64,000 nucleotides of DNA from Bacillota bacterium (GTDB lineage Bacteria; Bacillota; Sulfobacillia; Sulfobacillales; Sulfobacillaceae): positions 1 through 64,000 of the forward strand of contig JAIMBD010000010.1 in NCBI GenBank assembly GCA_023511625.1, given 5' to 3'. Shown here in pieces: positions 46,074 through 55,319 of the stretch. Each line of letters starts with the position of its first letter. Positions within the stretch are counted from its first letter, which is position 1. Under the pieces are notes generated by a model that saw nothing but the letters and a program-made list of their open reading frames with translations, was not told the DNA's origin and ran no database searches. The position numbers and the translations under genes were made by a program.

Positions 46074-49000
46074 TCAGGGACTGGCATTTCCGGTTCCGAT
46101 TTCGCCCACCAACACCGCATTCGGCGGCAGATTTTCACCGTAGACCCAATAGGCGTACCCGTCGCTCACGGGCATCGACTGGAGAGTGTGCAGCGGGTTT
46201 GCCACAGCGTTTCCGGTGCCATTGGGATCGGTGATCATGGCGATCTCCGCGCTGCTAGGCAAATTGTCCAGGGCGGCTAGGAAGGTCAGGTCCGATTCTG
46301 AGCCGGCGAGGCTGGAAGGCCCGACCAGGTTCCATCCGTTCTGGAGCGAAACAGTGGGCGGCGGCATCTGCGCCGAGGTCGGCGTAAGCGTTACCGACTG
46401 GGGGGCAGAGCCTTCCGGAAGGTCTACATACAGCCCTGTCATCGGCGTGGAGAGCACCTGGTACACATTTGCCGTCGTGACCTGCTGCCAACCGCCGTTG
46501 AAGTACTGGTAGGTGGGGGCGTTCAACGATGCCAGCAGGTTGGCCAACGCGGTTTGGGAGGCCTTACTGAGCACGTAGGGGAACGACAGTGTGTTCCAGC
46601 CCGACTGGAGGGTCCGAACCACCTGCTGAGATGGTGGCACCGGCCCCGGGTAGCTCGGAACGGTTACCGCCTGGTAAGAGACCTGGCTAACGGCGGTGTT
46701 CGACGTGTTGAATTGGTATACGCCATAGTACTCGCTTGCGATGGTCCCGTCGGTGATGGTAGTGTTGGTGATCGTGGCGCCTAGCTGGCTTGGAGTGCCA
46801 CCCAGGATGCTGATGCCAATGCCTTCGTTGCCAGGCACTCCGGCCTGCGGGTCTGTCCCGTTGCCGCTGATGGTGTTTCCGATCAGTTGGTTGCCGTCAA
46901 CCACGGAACCTGGTGCATGGGTGTGCAAGACGATCCCACCGGATTCGTTGCCTTCCACCACGTTATTCTCTACCACGTTATCCTGCACCACTCCGCCTGG
47001 GACAGGTGTTGCCAACAAGATGCCGGCGCCGCCGTTGCCGGTCACCTGATTGTCCGAGACGGTGTTGTCCGAGACGCCATTCGGGGCCGTGCCGCTGTGC
47101 GAAGCCAGGGTGATCCCGCAATCCACGGCATTGTTCTCGACGACGTTCCCCTCGACGGTGTTGCCTGTGGTCGGCCCCGTCTCGTCGGTGAGATAGATGC
47201 CGCCGTCGAGGTTGTTGACCACCTGGTTGTTAGTTATCTGGGAGTTGGTCACGCCGATCAGGTGGAGCGCCTCGCAATCGTTTCCCGGCGAGCAGGGCGC
47301 CGAGTTCGTGGCGGTGAAGCCGGTCGGACCCGGTGCAAGCGTCGGGTTGCTGGCGGCGTAGCTCTGGTCATTGTTCTGCACGACGTTGTCGGCGATGGTC
47401 AGGTTTGACGTGTTCATCGCCACGATCCCCGCCTTTTCGGCGTTCTCCACCGTAAGACCTGCGACCGTGGTGCCGGATGCACCGGGCCCTTCAATCACAA
47501 TGCCATTCGGTTGCCCAGTGGCATCTAGAATCACCTGCCCGGGCGCTGTTCCGGGCGCACCTTCCAACGTCACGGCCTGCGTGATCGTCACCGCCTCGTG
47601 GTAGGTGCCGGCTTCGAGGGCTATCACTGCACCCGGAGCGGCCACTGAAAGCGCGTGGGTGATCGTGGCAAAGGGGGCGCTGGCGGTGCCGTTGCCTCCG
47701 GTGTCGCTACCCGACGGGCTGACCCAGACCGGATTGGCGATCGTCGTTTGGCCCTGCGCGAGGCCTGCCGCAGTCGCTGTCAGCGTCGTGGTGCCGGAGA
47801 CATTGGGCGGCTGTACATACTCTACCTGCGCGCTTCCCGCGACCGGTATCTGAGTAACAACTTGGCCATTTTCCTCGAACACGCCGCCCGGGGTTGTCGA
47901 GCTTAAGGCCACGACCGTGGAGTCGTCTGGCTCGGGATTGCCGTTGGCGTCTTCGATCGTGATGGTCACGGTGTAGGTAGTCGGTGGATTGAGGGGATTC
48001 TGGTTAGCAGCCAGCTGCGCCGAGAGGGCTAGCTGCGAAGCCGCATTGGGATTGCTTGAGGCTGTCAATGTCAACGGCGCACCCGATCCGTACCCTGCTG
48101 CGGATACGGTTACGGTGTACTGCTGCGCAAGGGTGGCCGTGGCATCTAGCGTGACGCTTGACTGGCCCGCCGGAATGGTTACCGACCCCGATACCGGGCT
48201 TCCATTCTGCGTCAGGGTTAAGCCCGAAGACGGGCTGACCGTCACCGTCACCGGTACGCCTCCGGAGGAAGCCACCACCGGATTCCCGTACTGGTCCTGG
48301 AGAGCGACCGTAATGGGATCAGGCGTTCCAACCGTCGGGGTGGAGGTTCCGTTGGGGCCGAAGCTCACGACCACTTCCGCCCCGTTGGCCGGCGTCACGG
48401 TTAATGACAGGGCGTTCGAGGTCAACGTCCCGCCCGCGGCCGTGCCGGTGATGGTGATCGGACCGGACGGCGGGGTAAATTGGGTGTCGGCGTAGTACAC
48501 CGCTGCCGTGGTGCCGGCTGCCACGTACACCGACTGGATGGTGGTAGACGCGGCGGGGGTTGCATAGAAGTCTCCTATAGTCACCGACGGGTTCCCGGTC
48601 ACCGCCGAAAGGGCGACCGTTTCGCCCTGCACGTTACTGGCGGGTACGCTCACATAGACGGGAATCCGCTGTTGCACGGCTATGCTCGCAGAGGCTTGAC
48701 TGGCGGTCTGCGAGAAGCTCAGTACCGGCGCCACCCCCACCGTGATCTGTTTGGTGGCTTTCGAGTAAGGGCTCGCTGTGGCAGTTATGGTGTCCGAGCC
48801 TACGGTGGTGGACTCCACCCAGAACTGCGCCGAGGTCGAGCTCGCTGGGATGGTCACCGCCGTCACCTGGTTTGCGCTTCCGCCGCTGGCCGCGCTATAG
48901 AAGGTGGTGCCCGCCGATCCTGACAACGCCACCGTCACGCCACCGGACGGAGCCGGTGCTGAATTTCCATAGCTGTCCTTCAAGGTAACGGTGTAGTATT

Positions 49001-49928
49001 GAGCAGACACCGTGTTGGGCGTGAGCGCCGACGGGCCGGCGAGCGCGAGTTGGGTGGGTGTCCCAGGGCTCACGGTGAGTTGGGCCGTCGCGGAAGTGAC
49101 CCCACTTGCGCTGGCTGTCAAGGTCTCAGTCCCCGCTGCTGTATCATTGACCGCGATGGAGGCTGTCGGGGACGAAGAGGACAGCGTCACCGAACTCGGC
49201 GTGAACGTGGCGGTTTGGGACGTGGAGGAGAAGGACACACTTAGCGAAGGCGAGGGGTATGCAAGATTTCCGTATTGGTCTACGGCGTATACGGTCTCCG
49301 TCACCGAATTACCGGCCGTGGTGCTGGATGAAGCCGGGTAGAGGACCAGCGCGCTCGGAGGTCCTGGGTTGACGATCACCGAGGAGTTACTTGGGACGGA
49401 GGTCCCGAGGGGATCCTCGGCGGAAAACCCCGTATATGGGCCCGCCTGGGTGGGATTGACTACCCCGCTCAGCGTGATTTGGAAGTTATAAACGGCTCCT
49501 GTGACGGTAGACGGGATGCTCCCCCACGAGAACTCGATGGCACTGCTCGTACTGAGCGCTATCGAGGTTCCATTAACGGTTCCTGACCCGCCGGTGGTAT
49601 TTCCCGTGCCAGGACTGTACGTCACTTGGCTGATTTGGGCATGGGATAGGTCATAACCTGCGGTTGGGGGGAAGACGATTTCGGCGAACTCCCCGGTGGA
49701 CGGCGCATACGTGTAGTCTAGGGTCACGGTATAGTCTACGGATTGCCCCACGGTGTTGGACTGAGAGACCGGCTGCACCTGCACACTGGTCAGCTGGGTG
49801 GAACTTGCCGCTGCTGCAGGTACGGGTTCCCACAGCCCAAATGCCCACAGGAACACCGCCATCCCCGTCGCCAAGGACGCCAACCGTCTTAACCAGACTG
49901 TGGACCTTTTGCGGGTTGCTTTAACCAT
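46074..49928 (-). CDS. Secreted Ig-like / parallel beta-helix protein
   Basis: 1284 residues from the ATG (MVKATRKRSTVWL) that has AAGGAGG at 5-bp spacing and overlaps the stop of the small gene before it by 8 bp. Signal peptide about 1-40. Residues about 45-790 hold Ig/invasin-like beta domains (repeated VTLKDSYGNSAPAPSGGVTVALS-type units). About 800-1130 is a right-handed beta helix, with repeats such as NTVEGNVVENNAVDCGI and NVVENNVVEGNESGGI, like NosD or pectate-lyase-type PbH1 repeats. The C-terminus has two NGGWQQVTT/LQNGWNLVGP repeats. Carbohydrate binding or cleavage is possible but no active site was recognised. Confidence 0.9.
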   Translation of the reverse strand: MVKATRKRSTVWLRRLASLATGMAVFLWAFGLWEPVPAAAASSTQLTSVQVQPVSQSNTVGQSVDYTVTLDYTYAPSTGEFAEIVFPPTAGYDLSHAQISQVTYSPGTGNTTGGSGTVNGTSIALSTSSAIEFSWGSIPSTVTGAVYNFQITLSGVVNPTQAGPYTGFSAEDPLGTSVPSNSSVIVNPGPPSALVLYPASSSTTAGNSVTETVYAVDQYGNLAYPSPSLSVSFSSTSQTATFTPSSVTLSSSSPTASIAVNDTAAGTETLTASASGVTSATAQLTVSPGTPTQLALAGPSALTPNTVSAQYYTVTLKDSYGNSAPAPSGGVTVALSGSAGTTFYSAASGGSANQVTAVTIPASSTSAQFWVESTTVGSDTITATASPYSKATKQITVGVAPVLSFSQTASQASASIAVQQRIPVYVSVPASNVQGETVALSAVTGNPSVTIGDFYATPAASTTIQSVYVAAGTTAAVYYADTQFTPPSGPITITGTAAGGTLTSNALSLTVTPANGAEVVVSFGPNGTSTPTVGTPDPITVALQDQYGNPVVASSGGVPVTVTVSPSSGLTLTQNGSPVSGSVTIPAGQSSVTLDATATLAQQYTVTVSAAGYGSGAPLTLTASSNPNAASQLALSAQLAANQNPLNPPTTYTVTITIEDANGNPEPDDSTVVALSSTTPGGVFEENGQVVTQIPVAGSAQVEYVQPPNVSGTTTLTATAAGLAQGQTTIANPVWVSPSGSDTGGNGTASAPFATITHALSVAAPGAVIALEAGTYHEAVTITQAVTLEGAPGTAPGQVILDATGQPNGIVIEGPGASGTTVAGLTVENAEKAGIVAMNTSNLTIADNVVQNNDQSYAASNPTLAPGPTGFTATNSAPCSPGNDCEALHLIGVTNSQITNNQVVNNLDGGIYLTDETGPTTGNTVEGNVVENNAVDCGITLASHSGTAPNGVSDNTVSDNQVTGNGGAGILLATPVPGGVVQDNVVENNVVEGNESGGIVLHTHAPGSVVDGNQLIGNTISGNGTDPQAGVPGNEGIGISILGGTPSQLGATITNTTITDGTIASEYYGVYQFNTSNTAVSQVSYQAVTVPSYPGPVPPSQQVVRTLQSGWNTLSFPYVLSKASQTALANLLASLNAPTYQYFNGGWQQVTTANVYQVLSTPMTGLYVDLPEGSAPQSVTLTPTSAQMPPPTVSLQNGWNLVGPSSLAGSESDLTFLAALDNLPSSAEIAMITDPNGTGNAVANPLHTLQSMPVSDGYAYWVYGENLPPNAVLVGEIGTGNASP

Positions 49929-50127
49929 CCGAGCCTCCTTCCACCTCTCTAGATACGCGTGCCAGGTCGTGCTCCAGCCGCTCGAGGTACGCCTCCAGCG
50001 CGGCAATGATAATGGACTGCTGCGACTGGCCCAAGGAGCGACTTGCCGACACCAACCGCTGTTTTAAGGTTGTTGGCGTCCGGATTTGGAAGGCCGACCA
50101 GCCGATCGGCTCCCACTTCCTGGGCAT
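49921..50127 (-). CDS. Small ribbon-helix-helix (CopG/Arc-like) protein
   Basis: 68 residues. After about 13 residues the pattern FQIRTPTTLKQRLVSASRSLGQSQQSIIIAALEAYLERLE matches ribbon-helix-helix DNA-binding proteins: a beta strand, then two helices. Strong AAAGGAGGGAGGC before the ATG. Its stop TAA lies within the start region of the beta-helix gene (ATGGTTAA), so the two are translationally coupled. Probably an autoregulator of the surface-protein operon. Confidence 0.75.
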   Translation of the reverse strand: MPRKWEPIGWSAFQIRTPTTLKQRLVSASRSLGQSQQSIIIAALEAYLERLEHDLARVSREVEGGSDG

Positions 50128-50339
50128 GCCTCCCTCCTTTCGGGTGTCGCCATCCCATCACGGGAGTGGTCTGGGGCTGCAGGGGGAACCGCAACTCGGT
50201 AGAATCGCCACCTCCTTTGCATCCGGCAATGCCTCCGAGAGAGATATCTGGAGGCATTTTCGGAAGATGTGGAAGGGATGTACCAACCATAGTTTCGGGA
50301 TTCCTCTCGGTACCTGTCAATAGCGATTCTTTCGACATT

Positions 50340-50351
50340 TTGTTGCAACAA
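50340..50351. promoter_or_regulatory. Palindrome TTGTTGCAACAA, candidate operator
   Basis: A perfect 12-bp palindrome about 210 bp upstream of the small ribbon-helix-helix gene. GTTG/CAAC half sites recur at 50446-50467. Confidence 0.4.
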
Positions 50352-50445
50352 TGGACGACCTAGGTTGATATCAATTGGGTGGTAAAGAATGATTGAAACG
50401 GAAGGCCGTTTGTTTTGAGCCAAAGTGACAGAAATATACTGAGGT

Positions 50446-50467
50446 TTAGTTGTATTTTTGCAACTAA
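50446..50467. promoter_or_regulatory. Inverted repeat TTAGTTG/CAACTAA, candidate operator
   Basis: TTAGTTG (50446-50452) and CAACTAA (50461-50467) are exact inverted copies 8 bp apart. A TTTTT run follows, so a weak terminator is the alternative. Confidence 0.4.
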
Positions 50468-50939
50468 TTTTTGGTCTTAGGGTTCTCGTTTAGCAGCTGA
50501 AGTTGCCTATTATACCTGTGGGGCTGTTATAGGGAGGGACCGTTTCTTGGATGAACCGCCAAGAGAGCGGGTGGTGGGCTGCTTCTACTTTGCCGGATGG
50601 GATGGACAGCCACAGTGTGAGCTGCTGTGCTAGGTTTCAATGGAGTGACTCAAAAGAGACCCCTCCTGAGGGGAAGGAAGCCGTGGCGTGTGGAGGTAGC
50701 TTCGCGGTTTTTCATCGCGGGAACGGAGGCGGGTCTTCGCGAACCGCTCGCCCATGATGCCGGTTGCTCGATAACACGGCGCTGAACCTTTTCCCCTTTT
50801 TACTTAATCTGTAAAGCGTCGCCGTAGAGCACGGTTGCCAGATTGCCGCAGCTCTCCGTCGGCCCCGACCGGCAATGCTCTCGGGGGCATTCTGGCGGTA
50901 TCTCCGATGGCCCTTTAGGGGATCGTCGACTGTCCCGAT

Positions 50940-52775
50940 GGCACACCTCTGGCAGCAGCGGCCACCATCTCGGCCTTGAGCGCGGGGCAGGTGGTGGGCT
51001 CTCTTAATTTTCAGTCTCCCGAAGGCGCCTTTGGCGGATCCGGCTTGACTCCTCAACCCTTGGTCCCAGGGGCCAGCCGAGACCCGCTGACCTTTGACGC
51101 GAACGTGGATGGGACGACGGTTCCGGCTACCGTTACCGGTTCCTACTCGGTGCTGGCTTCGAATGGGACGAGCAGTACCGTAAGCGTCCCCGTTCTGTGG
51201 GCTCCGGGGGAGGTCATCAAGGGGCTTACCCTGACGCTGCAGTTGGCTCGTCCGAGCACCGGATTGACGGTGAAAAGTCCTCCGGGACTCCCCGGGGCCA
51301 AGGTCGGCCAGTCGTACACCTTCTCCTTTGCGGCCTTAGGGGGCTTGTCGCCTTACACCTGGTCGGCCACAAGTTCCCCGCCGCCGGGCTTGTCGCTGAA
51401 GCCGGACGGCACCCTCAGCGGTATCCCCTTCGCGATCCGGCCCCTTTTTCTTCACGGTGGGTGCCCGACGCCGCCTGCATCACCGCCTCGGAAACGGCGG
51501 CCATAGACGTAAGCCCTCAAAAACGTTCCGCCGCCGCTAGCGCTGGCGGAGGCCTCCGCGACGACGCCGAGCACGCCCGTAACCGTTTCGCTGTCGTCGC
51601 CGCACGGACCGACAGTCATCGGATCGGCTCGGCCGGCGGAGGAACCGGGACGCTGGCGGTGGCAGTGGAGACGAGCAATCCCACCGGAGTCCCCTGGGCC
51701 GCTGCGGAGTCCGGTTTTGATGTCAGCCTTGCGCCTGCAAGTTCGTTTACTGCAGTGACCTTCGCCTTCTGTACGCTCAATGGAGCAACTGCGGTGAATT
51801 GGCTCGAGGGGGCTGCCTGGCTGCGAGTGTCAAACCAAACGTTTGATGCCGCATTGGGATGCGTTGACGTCACGCTGTCCAGTTCGAGCTCCCTCGCTGG
51901 CTCAGCTGACCGGCACGCCCTTCGCGGCCGTCAACGCCCCGGCCATCACCACGAACGCCCTGCCGGAGGAAACGGTGGGCCAGCCTTATTCGGCCACCCT
52001 GAGCGCAACCGGCGGGTAGTCGCCCTATACCTAGTCAGTGACCTCCGGGAGCTTGCCGCCTGGCTTGGTCTTAAGCCCGCAGGGGAGTCTTAGCGGCACG
52101 CTCACGCAATCGGGCACCTTCTCCTTCAGCCTGGGAGTGACGGATGAAAACGGCTTGACTCAAAGAGTACCGGTATCAACAGGGCCTGACCCGTACCTCC
52201 ACGATGTTTGTCTCCAACGGGGCGAGCATAGTCGACGCGCTGTCGGCCGGTCCGACACTCTTTCAAGAAGCGGCTCCCCTAATCTTGGTCAACACCGGGC
52301 AGTCCTCGCTGCCCAGTGCCGCGCTCGAAGCCATGGCCGCGGTTCCCATTCAACGCGTGGTCATCGTGGGAGGCCCCGCGGCGGTCAGCCCAGCCCCTGC
52401 AAGCGACGCTGGCGCAGGCCTTGCCCAAGTCCGTGGTGGTCCGCTACTGAGGAAAGACGCGCAATCAAATGGCGGCCCTGTTTGATGCGGCCTACTTCGG
52501 CAAAACGCCTGGCGGGGGCCGTCATCTCCGCCGACGGAAGTGGTGGGGGCTCCTTCGTCGACGCCTTGTCGGCGGCCCCGCAGGCCGCAACCGCAGGGGT
52601 ACCGGTGCTGCGCACCAACCCCACCGCCCTTTTGCCCAGCACGGTGAGGTATTTGGCTGGGATGGCGCCATCCCAGCCGATCTGGGTCATGGGGGTCCGG
52701 TGGCGCTGGCCGACTCGGTGCTGTCGACCTTGGCCGGTCCGGCCCAAAAGCCGGCGGGAACGCGGGGCGCACGGT
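50940..52775 (+). pseudogene. Decayed copy of the Ig / cell-wall-binding protein gene
   Basis: Fragments in changing frames follow the order of the intact gene on the other strand: SAGQVVGSLNFQSPEG (51 kb), an Ig-type unit with GLSPYTWSATSSPPPGLSL (about 51.35 kb), VSLAPASSFTAVTFAFCTLNGATAVNW (about 51.75 kb), GSLPPGLVLSPQGSLSG (about 52.05 kb), and PF04122 pieces TMFVSNGASIVDALSAGP, PIQRVVIVGGPAAV and GAVISADGSGGGSFVDALSA (52.2-52.6 kb). Several frameshifts and stops interrupt it. No signal peptide is preserved. Confidence 0.85.
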
Positions 52776-53110
52776 AGGATCGGCGGTTCTGGGACCGGGG
52801 TGCTGGGATGCCCCCCGGTCTATTTTTCGCGAGAACGGAGGGTCCGGAGCGTGGGCTGATGGGGCTGCTCGAGGGCCTTCCCGGCTGAGGCGGAAGGCGG
52901 GAAGGCGATAGGCTTGTCGGACAGGGGGCCCAAGGAGACTACGCTGTTTGGTCTCGCAAGTCCCGCAATCCCGACCGTCAAACGGTCGGGTGCACTTGGG
53001 TTTGTGCGGGCCTCCCTGGGGCCGGGCGCAGTAGTTCGACGAACGCCGGTATATGCGGCCCGATGGGGTGCGGCGTCAACGCGCCGAGGGGAGAACTTCG
53101 CCATGCCACG
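52776..53110. other. 335-bp gap with two hairpins; no gene recognised
   Basis: It contains the terminator at 52794-52827 and a 9-bp perfect hairpin CCCGACCGT/ACGGTCGGG at 52970-52990 with a three-base loop and no T-run, between the pseudogene and the converging XRE regulator gene. Confidence 0.6.
52794..52827 (+). terminator. Rho-independent terminator after the pseudogene
   Basis: ACCGGGG (52794-52800) pairs with CCCCGGT (52813-52819), followed by CTATTTTT. Its survival suggests the gene decayed recently. Confidence 0.75.
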
Positions 53111-53554
53111 CTACTTCGGGGCCGAACGCGGCGGCTCGGGGGAAGGGCGCTTCCGGGCGTCTGCCCCATGTTGGGCGCGGCGCCGAAGGCGGGCCAATTT
53201 CACCTGAATCAAAGCGCCGATATCCTCCCAGTCTTCGGGCGCAAACAGCGCCAGGGCCATGGCCCAGTCGGAGGGGTTCAGACCGTAGGGTACGGGGGGC
53301 TCGTGCGCTTGGCCGTCGGGGTCGGTGTACCCGGCGGCGGCCAGGACTTGACCGGCTTCGACGCCTAGGATGTGGGAAAGTCGCCGCAAGCGGTCAGGTC
53401 CGGGTGGTCGGCGGGTTCCCCTCTCAAGGCGGGAGAGGTAAGACGGACTCATGCCGGCGGCCTTGGCCACTGCCGCAAGCGACATCCCCCGGCGGCGGCG
53501 CAGCGCCCGCAGGTAACTGCCCAGGCGAAGCCTGGCCTCGGCGTCGGTGTTCAT
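53111..53554 (-). CDS. XRE-family transcriptional regulator
   Basis: 147 residues. The helix-turn-helix (about 10-65) reads LGSYLRALRRRRGMSLAAVAKAAGMSPSYLSRLERGTRRPPGPDRLRRLSHIL. The rest (about 85-125) has DWAMALALFAPEDWEDIGALIQVKLARLR, a common tail in these regulators. The ATG is only about 6 bp after the predicted -10, so the mRNA may be leaderless. Divergent from a second small HTH gene. Confidence 0.9.
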   Translation of the reverse strand: MNTDAEARLRLGSYLRALRRRRGMSLAAVAKAAGMSPSYLSRLERGTRRPPGPDRLRRLSHILGVEAGQVLAAAGYTDPDGQAHEPPVPYGLNPSDWAMALALFAPEDWEDIGALIQVKLARLRRRAQHGADARKRPSPEPPRSAPK

Positions 53555-53560
53555 GCCTTC

Positions 53561-53589
53561 ATGGTACCGGTTCGGTTGCCTATAGGCAA
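53561..53589 (-). promoter_or_regulatory. Promoter of the XRE gene with operator palindrome
   Basis: On the minus strand TTGCCT (complement of 53584-53589), 17-bp spacer, TACCAT (complement of 53561-53566). The -35 is part of the perfect palindrome TTGCCTATAGGCAA (53576-53589), a likely binding site of the regulator itself. Confidence 0.65.
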
Positions 53590-53597
53590 TTTTTGTG

Positions 53598-53632
53598 GGC
53601 AATTTGCCAGAAGGATATAAAGTCGGTATGAT
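53598..53632 (+). promoter_or_regulatory. Promoter of the small HTH gene with operator
   Basis: TTGCCA (53604-53609), 17-bp spacer, TATGAT (53627-53632). The -35 overlaps GGCAA-T-TTGCC (53598-53608), the second copy of the palindrome. A third, weaker copy TGCC-n5-GGCA is at 53635-53647. Confidence 0.65.
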
Positions 53633-53662
53633 CATGCCAAATGGGCAAAAGGTGACGGAGCC

Positions 53663-53875
53663 ATGCCGATGTTGAGGGTCAACATTTCTGCCTTCAAACG
53701 GTTGATGCAAGAGCGGGGCTGGAACGAGCGGGACCTGGCGGCGCACATGGGGTTGGCGCCGTCGTACGTCAACCGCGTGCTGAATCAAAAGCGTCAACCG
53801 GGGGGCAAATTCATGGCGGGGGCCCTGGCCTTGGGGCTTCGGGTGGAGGAGGCGTTCATCGTCGAGGAGGAATAG
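53663..53875 (+). CDS. Small Cro/C1-type helix-turn-helix protein
   Basis: 70 residues. LMQERGWNERDLAAHMGLAPSYVNRVLNQKRQPGGKFMAGALAL matches an XRE helix-turn-helix almost filling the protein. ATG with GACGGAG upstream. The divergent pairing with another XRE gene resembles a cI/cro switch. No phage genes are nearby. Confidence 0.82.
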   Translation: MPMLRVNISAFKRLMQERGWNERDLAAHMGLAPSYVNRVLNQKRQPGGKFMAGALALGLRVEEAFIVEEE

Positions 53876-53992
53876 CTCGGCCGTTCGGGGTCGCCTAGCT
53901 CCAAGGGACCATTTTCGGGCGGCATTTGGGCGCCGTTTCCCGGACGTGATATCATGGGGCCAAGAGCGGGATAGGCGACGCGAGGTGAGAGC

Positions 53993-55309
53993 GTGCAGTT
54001 CCAAGTGGTGGGGGTGAGCCATCACACCGCGGAGGTGTCCTTGCGCGAGCGGTTGAGCCTCGGCCGAGACCAAGTGGAGGCGGCCTTGGCGGCTTGGCAG
54101 GCGGCCTTTCCGGATACGCCGTTGGTGCTGGTGTCCACGTGTAACCGCACCGAATGGTACACGCTGGCCGAACTGGACCTCGAAGCGATAAAGGCCGCGT
54201 GGTACTCGGCGGCCGGTATCCCTCCCGAGCCGGCTACGGCAGTCGACCGGGCGCTCTACCATTTTCGTGGGGAAGCGGCGGCGCGCCACCTGTTTCGGGT
54301 GGCGGCGGGACTCGACTCCATGGTCCTGGGCGAATCCGAGATCTTGGGCCAGGTCAAAGAGGCATGGCTTCTGGCCCAGGCCCGGATGCCGCTCGGCCCG
54401 TTAAACCGCCTGTTCGGCGCGGCGGTGCGGCTCGGCAAGCGCGCCCGGCACGAGACCGGCATCGGGCGCAACGCCTTGTCCTGGGGACATGCCCTGGTGG
54501 AACTGGCCGAGCGGGTGCTCGGCCCCTTGCGCGGGCGCCGGGCGCTTGTCGTCGGGGCCGGGCAGATGGCGGAGTTGGCGGGACGCCATCTCAAGGCGGC
54601 CGGAGTGGGACAGATTACGGTCGTCAACCGGACCCCGCAACGAGGGGCCCGATTGGCCGAGGCTTTGGGCGGGCGGACGGCGGCGTGGGAGGCCTTGCCT
54701 CAGGAACTCTTTGCCCACGAGGTGGTGGTGGCGGCCACAGCCGCGCCCGAGCCCGTGATCACGCGCAGCGGATTGCGCCCGCCACGCGCAGGCGGCCATC
54801 GCTTCTGGTTTGACTTGGGCGTGCCGCGCAACATCGAGGCGGGCATCGAGACGGCTGTGCCCGGTCTCTTTCTCTATCACCTGGACGACGTGCAGGGGGT
54901 GGTGGAAGCCAATCGCCGCCAGCGCGAACGCGAGGCCGAGCGGGTGGAGGACATGATCGACGAGGCTTTAGCCGCCTTGCGGGAGGAACTCGGGGCGGCC
55001 GAGGCCGGCCCGGTGATTCGCCTGTTGCGCCAGAAGGCGGAGCGCATTCGCCAAGAGGAGCTGGCACGGGCCTTTGCCAAACTGCCTGACCTGACTGCCG
55101 AGCAACGGGCCGTGGTCGACCAGGCGACACGGCTTATCTTGAACAAGTTTTTGAACGACGCGATGGTCAGCATGCGCGAATGGGGCGGGGACGGCGCCAA
55201 ACTGCCGTACCTGGAGGCGGTGCGCGAACTGTTTCGGCTGACCGAGGGGTTGGCCGGCGACACCGGGCGCGGCGCGGCACCGGTGCCGCTCCCCCAAGCC
55301 GAGGGGTAA
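53993..55309 (+). CDS. hemA: Glutamyl-tRNA reductase
   Basis: 438 residues. The catalytic C50 is in LVSTCNRTEWY; the NADPH-binding domain has ALVVGAGQMAELAGRHLKAAG; the SMVLGESEILGQVK motif near 110 is family-typical; the C-terminal dimerisation domain is helical. It reduces glutamyl-tRNA to glutamate semialdehyde, the first step of C5 heme synthesis. GTG start after GAGGTGAGAGC. First gene of the heme operon; hemL is not in the window. Confidence 0.96.
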   Translation: MQFQVVGVSHHTAEVSLRERLSLGRDQVEAALAAWQAAFPDTPLVLVSTCNRTEWYTLAELDLEAIKAAWYSAAGIPPEPATAVDRALYHFRGEAAARHLFRVAAGLDSMVLGESEILGQVKEAWLLAQARMPLGPLNRLFGAAVRLGKRARHETGIGRNALSWGHALVELAERVLGPLRGRRALVVGAGQMAELAGRHLKAAGVGQITVVNRTPQRGARLAEALGGRTAAWEALPQELFAHEVVVAATAAPEPVITRSGLRPPRAGGHRFWFDLGVPRNIEAGIETAVPGLFLYHLDDVQGVVEANRRQREREAERVEDMIDEALAALREELGAAEAGPVIRLLRQKAERIRQEELARAFAKLPDLTAEQRAVVDQATRLILNKFLNDAMVSMREWGGDGAKLPYLEAVRELFRLTEGLAGDTGRGAAPVPLPQAEG

Positions 55310-55319
55310 CCCCGCCGCC

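Larger units (their letters stand above)
50128..50939. other. AT-richer intergenic region with palindromes
   Basis: This 812-bp stretch includes the lowest-GC segment of the window (about 50320-50530). It separates the surface-protein operon (minus) from the decayed copy (plus). Two palindromes are listed separately; a perfect TTGACA occurs on the minus strand (complement of 50315-50320) but no -10 sits at the right distance. No gene recognised. Confidence 0.55.

Noticed and set aside
53663-53875. Prophage switch
   Set aside because: The divergent HTH pair is cI/cro-like, but there are no integrase, structural or lysis genes nearby.
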